Assembly: GCF_042655305.1 (NCBI RefSeq)
Contig: NZ_JBHSLR010000006.1
Length of the DNA stretch: 64,000 nt
Direction: 5' to 3' (one strand)
DNA from: Arcanobacterium_A bovis
Lineage (GTDB): Bacteria > Actinomycetota > Actinomycetes > Actinomycetales > Actinomycetaceae
Shown here: positions 26,457-34,280 of the stretch, one piece after another
Layout: every line of letters starts with the position of its first letter
Numbering within the stretch: position 1 is the stretch's first letter
Position numbers and translations under genes: made by a program
The notes under the pieces: generated by a model
Databases searched by the model: none
What the model saw: only the letters and a program-made list of their open reading frames with translations
What the model was told of the DNA's origin: nothing

Positions 26457-26957
26457 TCAGTCTTTGGCGGTGTAGTTGGTGTCCGCATTGACCGGATCTT
26501 TATCCGACCAAGGGAAAGCGATCCACTTATCGGTGGTGCGCCACACGTATTCACACTTGAGAGTGGAACGTGGCTTTTCGTAGAGCACTGCCACGCGGGT
26601 ATCGAGTGCGCCTGCGCGCTTACATACGTCAAGCACAAATTCGAGCGTGCGGCCAGAATCTGCCACATCATCGACGATGAGCACGCGCTTTCCGTCCATT
26701 GCCCGCACATCTGGGGCTGGTTCAAGCAGACGAGGATCAGGAAGTGTCTGGCCAATTCCAGTGTAGAATTCTACGTTCAGCACCAGCAAGGACTTCAAAT
26801 CAAGAGCGTAGCCGATTGCACCTGCTGGCAAGAGTCCACCGCGAGCTACACACACGACAATATCGGGGTGGAAACCCGAATCCCACACGTTCTTGGCCAG
26901 TTCGCGGGAAGCCGTTCCAAATTCTTCCCAGCTTAGTACTTCGCGTTCCTCAGTCAT
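26457..26957 (-). CDS. Purine phosphoribosyltransferase (xanthine/guanine type)
   Basis: 166 residues from the ATG at 26957, preceded by AAGGTG. The 13-residue PRPP-binding motif VLIVDDVADSGRT (about residues 92-104) is intact, as are VVCVARGGLLPAG (PPi loop) and the C-terminal TDKWIAFPW hood segment typical of Gpt-type enzymes. It would convert xanthine, guanine or hypoxanthine plus PRPP to the nucleotide in purine salvage. The exact base preference cannot be read from the sequence. It lies ten bases after hisN and is probably cotranscribed. An in-frame extension upstream exists but overlaps hisN and lacks family similarity. Confidence 0.85.
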   Translation of the reverse strand: MTEEREVLSWEEFGTASRELAKNVWDSGFHPDIVVCVARGGLLPAGAIGYALDLKSLLVLNVEFYTGIGQTLPDPRLLEPAPDVRAMDGKRVLIVDDVADSGRTLEFVLDVCKRAGALDTRVAVLYEKPRSTLKCEYVWRTTDKWIAFPWSDKDPVNADTNYTAKD

Positions 26958-26967
26958 GTTCACCTTT

Positions 26968-27774
26968 TCAATTGTTATCGGATACTGATTGTAGAATGTC
27001 GAGAGCTTCTTGATGAAGCAGACCATTGGTTGCCAAGGCGCATTTACCCCAGGGGCCGTCATTGCCATCAAGATCGGTAAATTTGCCGCCTGCTTCGGTA
27101 AGAATAGGTACGAGAGCTGCCATATCGTAGAGTTCGAGGCTCGGTTCGGTGGCGATGTCTACTGCGCCTTCAGCCACAAGCATGTATGACCAAAAATCTC
27201 CGTAGGCACGGGTGCGCCATGAGGCTTGAGCCAGCCGGAGGAATCCGCGCAGCTGACCACGATCTTGCCAGCCGTCGAGGGAGGAATAGGAAAGTGAGGC
27301 GTCGTCAATGCGATTCACTTGTGAAACGTGAATCTGTTTGGCAGAGGTCCACGATTTTCCGGTGTATGCACCTAAACCTTTTGCTGCCCACCAGCGTCGA
27401 TTCAATGCCGGTGCTGAGACCATACCGAGCACGATTTCGCCGTCTTCTTCGAGTGCGACGAGAGTTGCCCACACTGGCACTCCACGCACGAAGTTTTTGG
27501 TGCCATCGATAGGATCGATGATCCAGCGCCGGTTTGAAAATCCCTTTTGCCCCTGTTCTTCGCCAAACACGGCGTCACGCGAGCGAAACTGCGCCAGCAA
27601 ATCGCGAATAATTTGTTCGGCGCCGCGATCAGCGTCCGTCACGGGAGTGAAATCTGGTTTTGTATCTACACGCAAATCTGTAGCGCGAAAACGCTTGAGC
27701 GTAAATTGATCGACTCGATCAATAATCCCTGCAATCACTTGAAGATCGTCAGAATGGCGAGAACGTGTATTCAT
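26968..27774 (-). CDS. hisN: Histidinol-phosphatase, inositol monophosphatase family
   Basis: 268 residues of the IMPase superfamily. The metal-binding motifs are GEEQG (about residue 71), WIIDPIDGTKNFV (about residues 83-95) and YDMAALVPILTEAGG near the C-terminus. The N-terminus and the KPDFTPVTDADRGAE segment match the actinobacterial HisN group (Rv3137-like), which removes phosphate from histidinol phosphate; related IMPases acting on inositol phosphate or FBP cannot be fully excluded. The upstream bases TAGGATAGAGATATG contain both an AGGA at ribosome-binding distance and a -10-like TAGGAT six bases before the ATG. Confidence 0.8.
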   Translation of the reverse strand: MNTRSRHSDDLQVIAGIIDRVDQFTLKRFRATDLRVDTKPDFTPVTDADRGAEQIIRDLLAQFRSRDAVFGEEQGQKGFSNRRWIIDPIDGTKNFVRGVPVWATLVALEEDGEIVLGMVSAPALNRRWWAAKGLGAYTGKSWTSAKQIHVSQVNRIDDASLSYSSLDGWQDRGQLRGFLRLAQASWRTRAYGDFWSYMLVAEGAVDIATEPSLELYDMAALVPILTEAGGKFTDLDGNDGPWGKCALATNGLLHQEALDILQSVSDNN

Positions 27775-27783
27775 ATCTCTATC

Positions 27784-28839
27784 CTAAGCCCACTGCGGTT
27801 GCGGAATTGAATCCAATAGACGGCGAAAGGATTGTACGCGCAGTTTGACGTGCTCATCAGCACTAAAATCGAGGGCACAGTCTAAAGCGCCTTCCTTGTG
27901 TCCGCACCCGCGCGGGCAGTCTAGTGCGATTTCTTGCAGATCGGGAAAGCCGCGCAAGAGTGCATCGGCATCCACATGAGCAAGTCCGAATGTGCGCACC
28001 CCAGGCGTATCGATTACGGTTCCGCCGTCGTCGAGATGAAAAGCCATAGCCGACGTCGATGTGTGGCGTCCGCGTCCGGTGACAGCATTCACGTGCCCTG
28101 TTTCTCGCGCAGCTCGTGGTACGAGCGCGTTGATGAGCGTCGACTTCCCGACGCCGGAATGTCCAATCAGCACCGAAACATGATCGGTCAAGAGCGCGCG
28201 GATTGTTTGAAGCTGGTCTTGATCGAGCGTTTCCACTCGTGTGAGTGGATCAATATGTACGAGGCTCGATACGACGATGTCAAGATCCACGCCGGAATAG
28301 TGCTCGATAATCGCACTCGGATCGGCAAGATCGGCCTTTGTGAGCAGCAGGATTGGTTTCATTCCGGCTTCAAAAGCGGCTACGAGGCAGCGGTCAATCA
28401 TTCCGGTGCGCGGCTCCGGTTGAGCCAAGGCGGTAACGATCACGAGCTGATCTGCGTTTGCAACGATCACACGTTCATTACCAGCGGCTTCGCCTTCTTC
28501 AGCGGTACGGCGTAGGGCAGTGACTCGCTCATCAACTTGGGCGATTCGGGCGAGGGAATCTTTGCGCCCGGAGAGATCACCTACCATTGCGCAAATATCG
28601 CCTACTGCTACCGAGCCGCGAGGTAGCTCGCGTGCCTTTACGGCGACGACGTCCACGCCGTCGTCAAGCATTGAAACGTGGTACCGCCCGCGGTCAATGC
28701 GAAAAACACGCCCGCGCCGAGCTTGGGAATAATCGGGGCGAACTTTGGTGCGCGGCCGTGACCGCTTGCCAGGGCGGACTTTGACGCGGTGGTCGTCAGT
28801 GCCGATGTCACGCCTGCTCAACGTAACATTCCTTCCCAT
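27784..28839 (-). CDS. rsgA: Ribosome small subunit-dependent GTPase A
   Basis: Circularly permuted GTPase that checks late maturation of the 30S subunit, 351 residues. Motifs appear in permuted order: LLTKAD (G4, about residue 160), GHSGVGKSTLINAL (G1, about residues 224-237) and VIDTPGVRTFGL (G3). The C-terminal zinc finger is CPRGCGHKEGALDC. Two starts compete: the ATG at 28839, which overlaps aroA by 22 bases, or the TTG at 28821, which overlaps the aroA stop by four bases (TTGA) with GGAAGGA eight bases before it. The second would be six residues shorter. Downstream of aroA as in other actinobacteria. Confidence 0.94.
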   Translation of the reverse strand: MGRNVTLSRRDIGTDDHRVKVRPGKRSRPRTKVRPDYSQARRGRVFRIDRGRYHVSMLDDGVDVVAVKARELPRGSVAVGDICAMVGDLSGRKDSLARIAQVDERVTALRRTAEEGEAAGNERVIVANADQLVIVTALAQPEPRTGMIDRCLVAAFEAGMKPILLLTKADLADPSAIIEHYSGVDLDIVVSSLVHIDPLTRVETLDQDQLQTIRALLTDHVSVLIGHSGVGKSTLINALVPRAARETGHVNAVTGRGRHTSTSAMAFHLDDGGTVIDTPGVRTFGLAHVDADALLRGFPDLQEIALDCPRGCGHKEGALDCALDFSADEHVKLRVQSFRRLLDSIPQPQWA

Positions 28840-30146
28840 AATTCCACGAAATTTGGAAGCGTTTTCGAGGTGGTCTCAATGTTATTTACGCTCACTCCAG
28901 GCACTCGCAAGCCCACAATGGCGGCAAAGGTCGCCATGCGATGATCGGCATAAGATTCGAGGTGAGCGGCGTGCATAACCTTATTGTGGCAGTTGGCAGG
29001 CTCAATTACTAAATCATCGCCCACGATGTGAGCTTCGCACCCAAGCTTTGAGATTTCAGTGCAAAGAGCTGCGAGTCGATCAGTTTCGTGCCCGCGTAGC
29101 TGACCAATATCGCGCAGTGCTGAAGGAGAATCCGCAAAACACGCAACCGCCGCTACTGTAGGAACGAGTTCACCGACGTCGTGAAAATTCATGTCGATTC
29201 CGCGGATCTTTTCCGGACCTGTAAGCTCAAGTACGCCGCAAGCAGCTGAATTTTGCTGGTGGAAAACGCACTGAGCACCCATCAACTCGAATATGCGCAC
29301 AAACTCGCGTCCGGGCTGCGTGGTCGATACCGGCCAAAAGGGGATATGCACGCAGCCGTGCGTGACCATCGCGGCAGCTAGGAATGGGCCGGCATTCGAG
29401 AGATCGGGTTCAACCGTTACATTAGCTTGTTGAATTGACCCAGGCTCAACGCGCCAGTGATTAGGCGCTTCGTGCACGATCACACCAGCTTGACGCAATA
29501 GATCAATGGTCATGGCGATATGCGGCATAGAGGGGAGCGCGCCGCCGTCGTGATAAATATCGATGCCGCCCTCGAAACGTGCTCCAGCCAGTAACAATGC
29601 AGATACGAATTGCGACGACGCCGAGGCGTCAATCCGCACGCTACCTCCGTGGCGACGGTGTGCGCCCTGGATGCGAAGGGGTAAGGCGTCGCTAGCAGTC
29701 GCGACAGGCACGTCGAGCTGGCGTAACGCATCCACAATGGGAGTCATGGGCCGCAAGCGTGCCTGGGGATCGCCGTCGAGAACACTTTCGCCGTTGGCAA
29801 GCGCAACGAGCGGCGGAATAAAACGCATGACTGTGCCGGCGAGCCCGCAGTTAATGCGAGCACCATGCAAAGGCCGCGGCGTTACAATCCAGGTAACTGT
29901 TTCGCCGTCGACTCTTTCCTCAATCGAGACTCCGAGCGCACACAGGGCTTGGCGCATGAGTTCAGTGTCGCGCGCCTGCAAAGGATTTGCGATAACAACA
30001 GGCGCTTCGCTCAACGCCGCCAACACTAAATAGCGGTTCGTTAATGACTTCGACCCAGGTATGGCAACGTGTGCATCAATAGCGTGTGTATCAATGGGCT
30101 GCAAAGGCGAAGACTGTGAGATATGTGGCGCTTGCCAGATCGTCAA
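28818..30146 (-). CDS. aroA: 3-phosphoshikimate 1-carboxyvinyltransferase (EPSP synthase)
   Basis: Shikimate-pathway enzyme joining phosphoenolpyruvate to shikimate-3-phosphate, 442 residues. IPGSKSLTNRYLVLAAL (about residues 29-45) is the substrate-binding signature, CGLAGTVMRFIPPLVAL carries the second conserved region, and LESYADHRMATFAAIVGL (about residues 403-420) is the C-terminal signature. The start overlaps the preceding DoxX-family gene by four bases. Together with rsgA this pair is well conserved near sigH in actinobacteria. Confidence 0.96.
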   Translation of the reverse strand: MTIWQAPHISQSSPLQPIDTHAIDAHVAIPGSKSLTNRYLVLAALSEAPVVIANPLQARDTELMRQALCALGVSIEERVDGETVTWIVTPRPLHGARINCGLAGTVMRFIPPLVALANGESVLDGDPQARLRPMTPIVDALRQLDVPVATASDALPLRIQGAHRRHGGSVRIDASASSQFVSALLLAGARFEGGIDIYHDGGALPSMPHIAMTIDLLRQAGVIVHEAPNHWRVEPGSIQQANVTVEPDLSNAGPFLAAAMVTHGCVHIPFWPVSTTQPGREFVRIFELMGAQCVFHQQNSAACGVLELTGPEKIRGIDMNFHDVGELVPTVAAVACFADSPSALRDIGQLRGHETDRLAALCTEISKLGCEAHIVGDDLVIEPANCHNKVMHAAHLESYADHRMATFAAIVGLRVPGVSVNNIETTSKTLPNFVELWEGMLR

Positions 30147-30655
30147 AGCTGAGCTCCCAGCTCTTTGACTTTCGTTTCAGCATGAGAAACGGTGTTTTCC
30201 ACCGAGGTGGCGACGCCGTCCGACCATTTGTTGAGTCGCCACGCCAGCGATGGTTTTCCTTCGCGATCCGACGAAGCGATGAGCGCTCCACCGATTAATC
30301 CCGCCGCGCTCGCTAGGTTGAGGAAATCTTGGCGCTGTTCTTCACCGCGATGTTCCCAAAATGGGTTGTTGGCGAGTGCGAGTGGGACATTCATGAACCC
30401 GAGAAGTGCTGCAGAAATTCGCGGAGCACGCGAGCGTGCCAAAGCGAGGCCACACGAAACCATGGCTATTCCCGTTCCGCGAGTAACGGCGTCGGTCACT
30501 TCGGCAGATGGCGCTTTGACGCCGAACTGCTGCGCGAGATTATAAATTTTTTGGGCGCGCTCGCGGTGAGTATCCGGGCGAATTGCTGCATCGAGTCCCG
30601 CGAGAACGAATGGCGCAGCTAGCATCGGACGAGCGATTTTACGTAGGACACTCAT
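30143..30655 (-). CDS. DoxX family membrane protein
   Basis: 170 residues from the ATG at 30655, which follows AAGGAAG. The N-terminus MSVLRKIARPMLAAPFVLAGL is typical of actinobacterial DoxX proteins, and hydrophobic segments lie at about residues 10-25, 62-80, 85-100 and 112-130. The C-terminal 45 residues are soluble. The family's role is unclear, with proposed links to redox or thiol homeostasis. It is the first gene of the minus-strand run and overlaps aroA by four bases. Family call is good; function is unknown. Confidence 0.82.
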   Translation of the reverse strand: MSVLRKIARPMLAAPFVLAGLDAAIRPDTHRERAQKIYNLAQQFGVKAPSAEVTDAVTRGTGIAMVSCGLALARSRAPRISAALLGFMNVPLALANNPFWEHRGEEQRQDFLNLASAAGLIGGALIASSDREGKPSLAWRLNKWSDGVATSVENTVSHAETKVKELGAQL

Positions 30656-30681
30656 GGTACTTCCTTTTGTTTCGGGTAGTT

Positions 30682-30733
30682 GTAGAGAGTAGAGCACTAC
30701 TGAGGAATGCTCTCTCAGTAGTGCCTATTCTAC
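30682..30733 (-). terminator. Hairpin between nanR-like gene and DoxX gene
   Basis: A perfect 11-bp stem (30694-30704 with 30714-30724, nine-base loop) sits within a longer imperfect stem whose outer arms are GTAGA at 30682-30686 and TCTAC at 30729-30733. It could end the regulator transcript or lie in the DoxX leader. A second, AT-rich inverted repeat (TGTATTA at 30773-30779, TAATACA at 30788-30794) lies seven bases past the regulator's stop codon. Confidence 0.5.
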
Positions 30734-30800
30734 GTCGATAGTGGGGACCAATGTGTATCAATAACGAAGGTTTGTATTATGCGGTATTAATACAGGCGCC

Positions 30801-31586
30801 TTAGGAAAGAGGCTTGTTTTCGTTATCCTTGATGATCTGGTCAAGCGGCTGGTAGTGCTCATTGATTGCCTCAATGTACGCTTGAAGATCTCCCTTTTCG
30901 GCTGCGTCAAGCATTCGTTGATGAGACTCGGCAGTGTGAATGAGTCCGCGGGTATCTTTGCCCATGAGCTGTGGGATGATTGCCTGGTGTACTAGCCACA
31001 TTGCTTGCATGAGTTGCTCGATAAGGTCGTTGTTCAACGATCTGAGCAGGGCAGTGTGGAAAGCAATATCTTCATTCGGAAATAGCTCGTTGTTTTGTGC
31101 TTTGCGAGTCATTTCTGACACAAGCTCGGAGAGATGAGGATTTGACGTGCCTTTCATATTGGTCACGATCTCCTCGGCTACTCCTAAATCGAGAAAACGG
31201 CGTGTGGCTACGATACTGCGCAGAGAGCGAGTGCCTTGCGTGTGATCGAGTGCGTTTTTGAGTACCAGCGTTTCGACGAGCGGTTGCATCGACATTTGCC
31301 CAACTACCGAGCCACGTCCTTGCCGAACGGAGATAATATCCAGCGCTTCGAGCTTTCGTAGAGCTTCGCGCACAGAAGATCGTGAGACGCCCAGATCGGC
31401 ACAGAGCTTTGCTTCAGTGGGAAGTGGGTCGCCAGTGGTGAGTTGGTGCCTCAAAATATAGGCTTTGATCGCATCCATGGTTGCATCTAGCCTGTTCACA
31501 GCCAATATATTGGAATTTTCATCAGCAGTGAAATTCGGTCGCAAGTAATCTGCTGTTACCACTTGCTTAAATTTGTCAGACATCAT
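30801..31586 (-). CDS. GntR/FadR-family regulator of the sialic-acid genes (NanR-like)
   Basis: 261 residues from the ATG at 31586 (an adjacent ATG at 31583 is equivalent). The N-terminal winged helix covers about residues 40-105, with LPTEAKLCADLGVSRSSVRE as the recognition region and EALRKLEALDIISVRQGRGS closing it. The C-terminal all-helical part is an FCD effector domain. It is transcribed divergently from the transporter operon, and the two promoters overlap; it probably represses that operon until an amino-sugar signal binds, as E. coli NanR does, but the effector is inference. The candidate promoter would start transcription at the ATG itself, so the mRNA would be leaderless. An upstream in-frame ATG at 31625 lies inside that promoter. 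Confidence 0.85.
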   Translation of the reverse strand: MMSDKFKQVVTADYLRPNFTADENSNILAVNRLDATMDAIKAYILRHQLTTGDPLPTEAKLCADLGVSRSSVREALRKLEALDIISVRQGRGSVVGQMSMQPLVETLVLKNALDHTQGTRSLRSIVATRRFLDLGVAEEIVTNMKGTSNPHLSELVSEMTRKAQNNELFPNEDIAFHTALLRSLNNDLIEQLMQAMWLVHQAIIPQLMGKDTRGLIHTAESHQRMLDAAEKGDLQAYIEAINEHYQPLDQIIKDNENKPLS

Positions 31587-31591
31587 ACGAT
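31563..31591 (+). promoter_or_regulatory. Candidate promoter of the sialic-acid uptake operon
   Basis: TTGCTT (31563-31568) and TACGAT (31586-31591) are separated by exactly 17 bases. Transcription would begin near 31598, leaving a leader of about 43 bases with AGGAGAGGA before the solute-binding protein gene. The -10 box overlaps the inverted repeat ATAC-N5-GTAT (31585-31597) and the start codon of the divergent regulator. Confidence 0.55.
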
Positions 31592-31597
31592 AAGTAT
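31585..31597. promoter_or_regulatory. Candidate regulator operator between divergent promoters
   Basis: The inverted repeat ATAC-GATAA-GTAT spans 31585-31597, covering the -10 boxes of both divergent promoters. GTAT/ATAC half-sites resemble the GGTATA repeats bound by E. coli NanR (GGTATA is present on the minus strand at 31600-31595). Binding here would block both transcripts, giving autoregulation. Assignment to the regulator is inference. Confidence 0.45.
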
Positions 31598-31621
31598 ACC
31601 GACCGGAACTCCCGGTGTCAC
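31593..31621 (-). promoter_or_regulatory. Candidate leaderless promoter of the NanR-like regulator
   Basis: On the minus strand GTGACA (31621-31616) and TATACT (31598-31593) are separated by 17 bases, five of six and five of six consensus matches. The -10 box ends six bases before the ATG at 31586, so the predicted first base of the RNA is the A of the start codon. Confidence 0.65.
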
Positions 31622-31640
31622 TCAAAGGAGAGGACAGATT

Positions 31641-33209
31641 ATGCGTCTTTCAAAACGTTTGGCAAAAGTATCGGCCATTGTTGGTGCTGCTGCACTTGCG
31701 CTTTCAGCGTGTGGCGGCGGTTCTAGCGATGCCAAAAAGACTTCTGCGGACAACGGAAAGCCAAGTGGTCAGATCAACCTCGGTGTTGCATACGAAACCA
31801 CGAACTACCACCCCTCAACAACGTCGTCTGCCCTCGCTATGGGTACGAACTGGCACGTAGTTGAAGGACTGTACGAATTCGACATGGCAACCTACAAGGT
31901 GTACCCAGCTCTTGCAAAGGGTGAACCGAAGAAGGTTTCCGATACCGAATACGAAATCACACTCCGTGATGGTGCAAAATTCTCCGATGGAACGCCTGTA
32001 AAGGCTGAGGATGTTGTTGCCTCTTACGGGCGCACCACTGGTGAGAAGTCGATTTACAAGCAGTTCTTCACCTTCGTTGACTCAGTGAAGGCTAAGGACG
32101 AGAAGACTGTTGTTGTCAAGCTCAAGTTCCCATTCGGAACGCTTAAAGAGCGCCTCGTTGATGTCAAGATTGTTCCTGCCAAGGTGAGCGATGCCGATCT
32201 GACTGCAAAGCCAATTGGATCGGGTCCATTCAAGTACGAGGCTATCTCCAATACGCAGATCACCGCAGTGCCGAACGAGCACTACAACGGTTCGATGCCT
32301 GCTCGCGTTGAGAAGATGCAGTGGAGCATCCTCAAGGATGACTCCGCACGCCTCGCAGCAGCTATCGGCGGCACGATCGACATTATGGAAGCAGTTCCAG
32401 CTCCATCAATCGACAAGCTCAAGGCAGCTGGCTGGAAGGTTGAGGAAGTTCAGGGTTACAACAACCCATTCTTGATGTTCAACACCAAGAAGGCTCCTTT
32501 CAACAATCCAAAGGTTCGCCAAGCATTCCACTACGCAATCAACACCGAAAAGCTCATTGATTCTGCTATGAATGGCAAGGCAACTGCTGCCAAGTCTTTC
32601 TTGCCAGAAACCAATGGTGCATTCAAGGAAGCAAAGGTTCAGTACAAGTACGATCAAGCTAAGGCTAAGGAACTTCTCGCCTCAGCAGGTGTAAACAGCC
32701 TCGAAATGACGCTCGTTACCACTGACCACCCATGGATTGCTAACCTCGCTCCACAGATCAAGTCCGATCTTGAAGCAGTTGGTATCAAGGTGAACATCAA
32801 GTCGCAGGCTTCGGCTGATGTCTACGCAAACTACGCTGACAATCCAAACTCGAACTACGACGCGATCGTCGCTCCTGGTGATCCATCCGTATTCGGCGTC
32901 GATCCTGGCATCATCGTTAACTGGTGGTACGGAGACAACGTATGGACCAAGCAGCGTGACGCATGGCAGGTTTCTGCACCAGACAAGTTTGCAGCGCTTC
33001 AGAAGCTCGCTTTGGAAGCTAGCCAAGCAACAGGCGATGCCGCCAAAGAGAAGTGGGGCGAAGTTCAGGACATGATCTCGGAAGAAGTGCCACTCTACCC
33101 ACTCTTCCACCGCGTGATGATCACCGCCTACAACCCGAAGAAGCTCATGGATGTCAAGCCAATTGGCACCACTGGCCTTGAGGTTGTTGGAGTCTCGGCT
33201 GCCAAGTAA
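31641..33209 (+). CDS. ABC transporter solute-binding lipoprotein, family 5 (probable sialic acid)
   Basis: 522 residues from the ATG at 31641 after AGGAGAGGA. The N-terminus is a lipoprotein signal peptide with lipobox LSAC, Cys24 being the predicted lipidated residue. The rest is a family-5 (dipeptide/nickel) binding protein, with GLYEFDMATYKVYPALAKG and the YEITLRDGAKFSDGTPVKAE signature. Most members bind peptides, but because the downstream genes form a complete sialic-acid pathway, N-acetylneuraminate is the likely ligand, as in the SatABCD and SiaEFGI systems. Codon use (AAG, AAC and CTC rich) suggests high expression. A strong hairpin after the stop separates it from the permease genes. 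Confidence 0.85.
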   Translation: MRLSKRLAKVSAIVGAAALALSACGGGSSDAKKTSADNGKPSGQINLGVAYETTNYHPSTTSSALAMGTNWHVVEGLYEFDMATYKVYPALAKGEPKKVSDTEYEITLRDGAKFSDGTPVKAEDVVASYGRTTGEKSIYKQFFTFVDSVKAKDEKTVVVKLKFPFGTLKERLVDVKIVPAKVSDADLTAKPIGSGPFKYEAISNTQITAVPNEHYNGSMPARVEKMQWSILKDDSARLAAAIGGTIDIMEAVPAPSIDKLKAAGWKVEEVQGYNNPFLMFNTKKAPFNNPKVRQAFHYAINTEKLIDSAMNGKATAAKSFLPETNGAFKEAKVQYKYDQAKAKELLASAGVNSLEMTLVTTDHPWIANLAPQIKSDLEAVGIKVNIKSQASADVYANYADNPNSNYDAIVAPGDPSVFGVDPGIIVNWWYGDNVWTKQRDAWQVSAPDKFAALQKLALEASQATGDAAKEKWGEVQDMISEEVPLYPLFHRVMITAYNPKKLMDVKPIGTTGLEVVGVSAAK

Positions 33210-33254
33210 CCCAATCGGGTCAAATCTCCTGCCAGTATTGGCGATTGTGTAATC

Positions 33255-33290
33255 GTTGAGGAGGGACAGCACGTCCTGTCCCTCCTCAAC
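33255..33290 (+). terminator. Intra-operon hairpin after the solute-binding protein gene
   Basis: A perfect 15-bp stem (33255-33269 with 33276-33290) with the six-base loop CACGTC lies 46 bases after the stop and 37 bases before the permease gene. No T-run follows on the plus strand. Such hairpins commonly stop or stabilise the 3' end of binding-protein mRNA, so that this gene is expressed above the permeases. Confidence 0.75.
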
Positions 33291-33327
33291 TGCGCTAAGA
33301 AACAGAAAATAGGAAGAATGAGGATCC

Positions 33328-34278
33328 ATGAATAATCTTCTTCGACTCTTAGGACGAAGGCTTATTGCTCTCCCAATTATGGTGCTGGGCGTAACCATCC
33401 TCGTCTTTTTCATCATGGCCCTTTCGCCAATTGATCCGGCGTACACGGCGCTTGGTGAAAATGCCACACCTGATGCGCTTGAAGCATTCAGGCAAAGTCA
33501 AGGACTCAACGACCCGATCTTGGTTCAGTACGGGCACTATATCGTCAATATGCTCCACGGTGATCTCGGAATCTACGGTGTTGGCGAGACTAACCGCGTG
33601 ACCGATCTCGTGGGTCAAGCTCTGCCTGTGACTCTGCAACTGACTTTCTTTGGTCTGTTCTTGGCAGTGCTTGTGGCTTTCCCACTCGGCATTCTCGCTG
33701 CAATCTATCGTGATCGTTGGCCAGATCAAGTGATCCGTATTCTTTCTGTTGTGTGCATTGGAACGCCGTCATTCTGGCTCGCTGTGTTGCTCGTGCTCGC
33801 ATTTGTGGGAACCATCCCCGTCTCTGGTGACTTACCGGCGATGTCGGAAGATTTCGCTGGTTGGTTCATGCGAATGTTGCTTCCCGCCGTCGCCCTGGCT
33901 ATTCCGGTGATCGGGCAGATGACGCGCGTCGTGCGTACCTCAATGGTGGAAGAACTCGACCGTGACTACGTACGCACCGCACTCGGCGCGGGCATCCCCA
34001 AGCATGTTGTGATCGGACGTAACGTACTGCGCAACGCGCTTATTACTCCGGTGACGGTACTCGGCCTGCGCGTCGGATATCTCATGGGTGGCGCCGTCGT
34101 GATCGAAATTATTTTCTCCATCAATGGAATGGGTCAAGTTCTTATTAAAGGCATCCAAAACAACTGGGTGAACTTGGTTCAAGGAGGAGCCCTCGTGGTG
34201 GCTATCGCGTTCATTATCGTGAACATTATCGTCGATATGCTCTACCTCCTCATCAATCCACGAATTAGGTCGGTGTAG
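33328..34278 (+). CDS. ABC transporter permease, DppB type (sialic-acid uptake)
   Basis: 316 residues with six predicted membrane helices. The N-terminal signature MNNLLRLLGRRLIALPIMVLG and the EAA-loop region RTALGAGIPKHVVIGRNVLRNA (about residues 212-233) are typical of DppB/OppB permeases. It pairs with the permease half of the next gene. Preceded by a weak GGATCC-rich ribosome-binding region; the stop overlaps a GTG of the next gene by one base. Substrate assignment comes only from context. Confidence 0.9.
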   Translation: MNNLLRLLGRRLIALPIMVLGVTILVFFIMALSPIDPAYTALGENATPDALEAFRQSQGLNDPILVQYGHYIVNMLHGDLGIYGVGETNRVTDLVGQALPVTLQLTFFGLFLAVLVAFPLGILAAIYRDRWPDQVIRILSVVCIGTPSFWLAVLLVLAFVGTIPVSGDLPAMSEDFAGWFMRMLLPAVALAIPVIGQMTRVVRTSMVEELDRDYVRTALGAGIPKHVVIGRNVLRNALITPVTVLGLRVGYLMGGAVVIEIIFSINGMGQVLIKGIQNNWVNLVQGGALVVAIAFIIVNIIVDMLYLLINPRIRSV

Positions 34279-34280
34279 TG

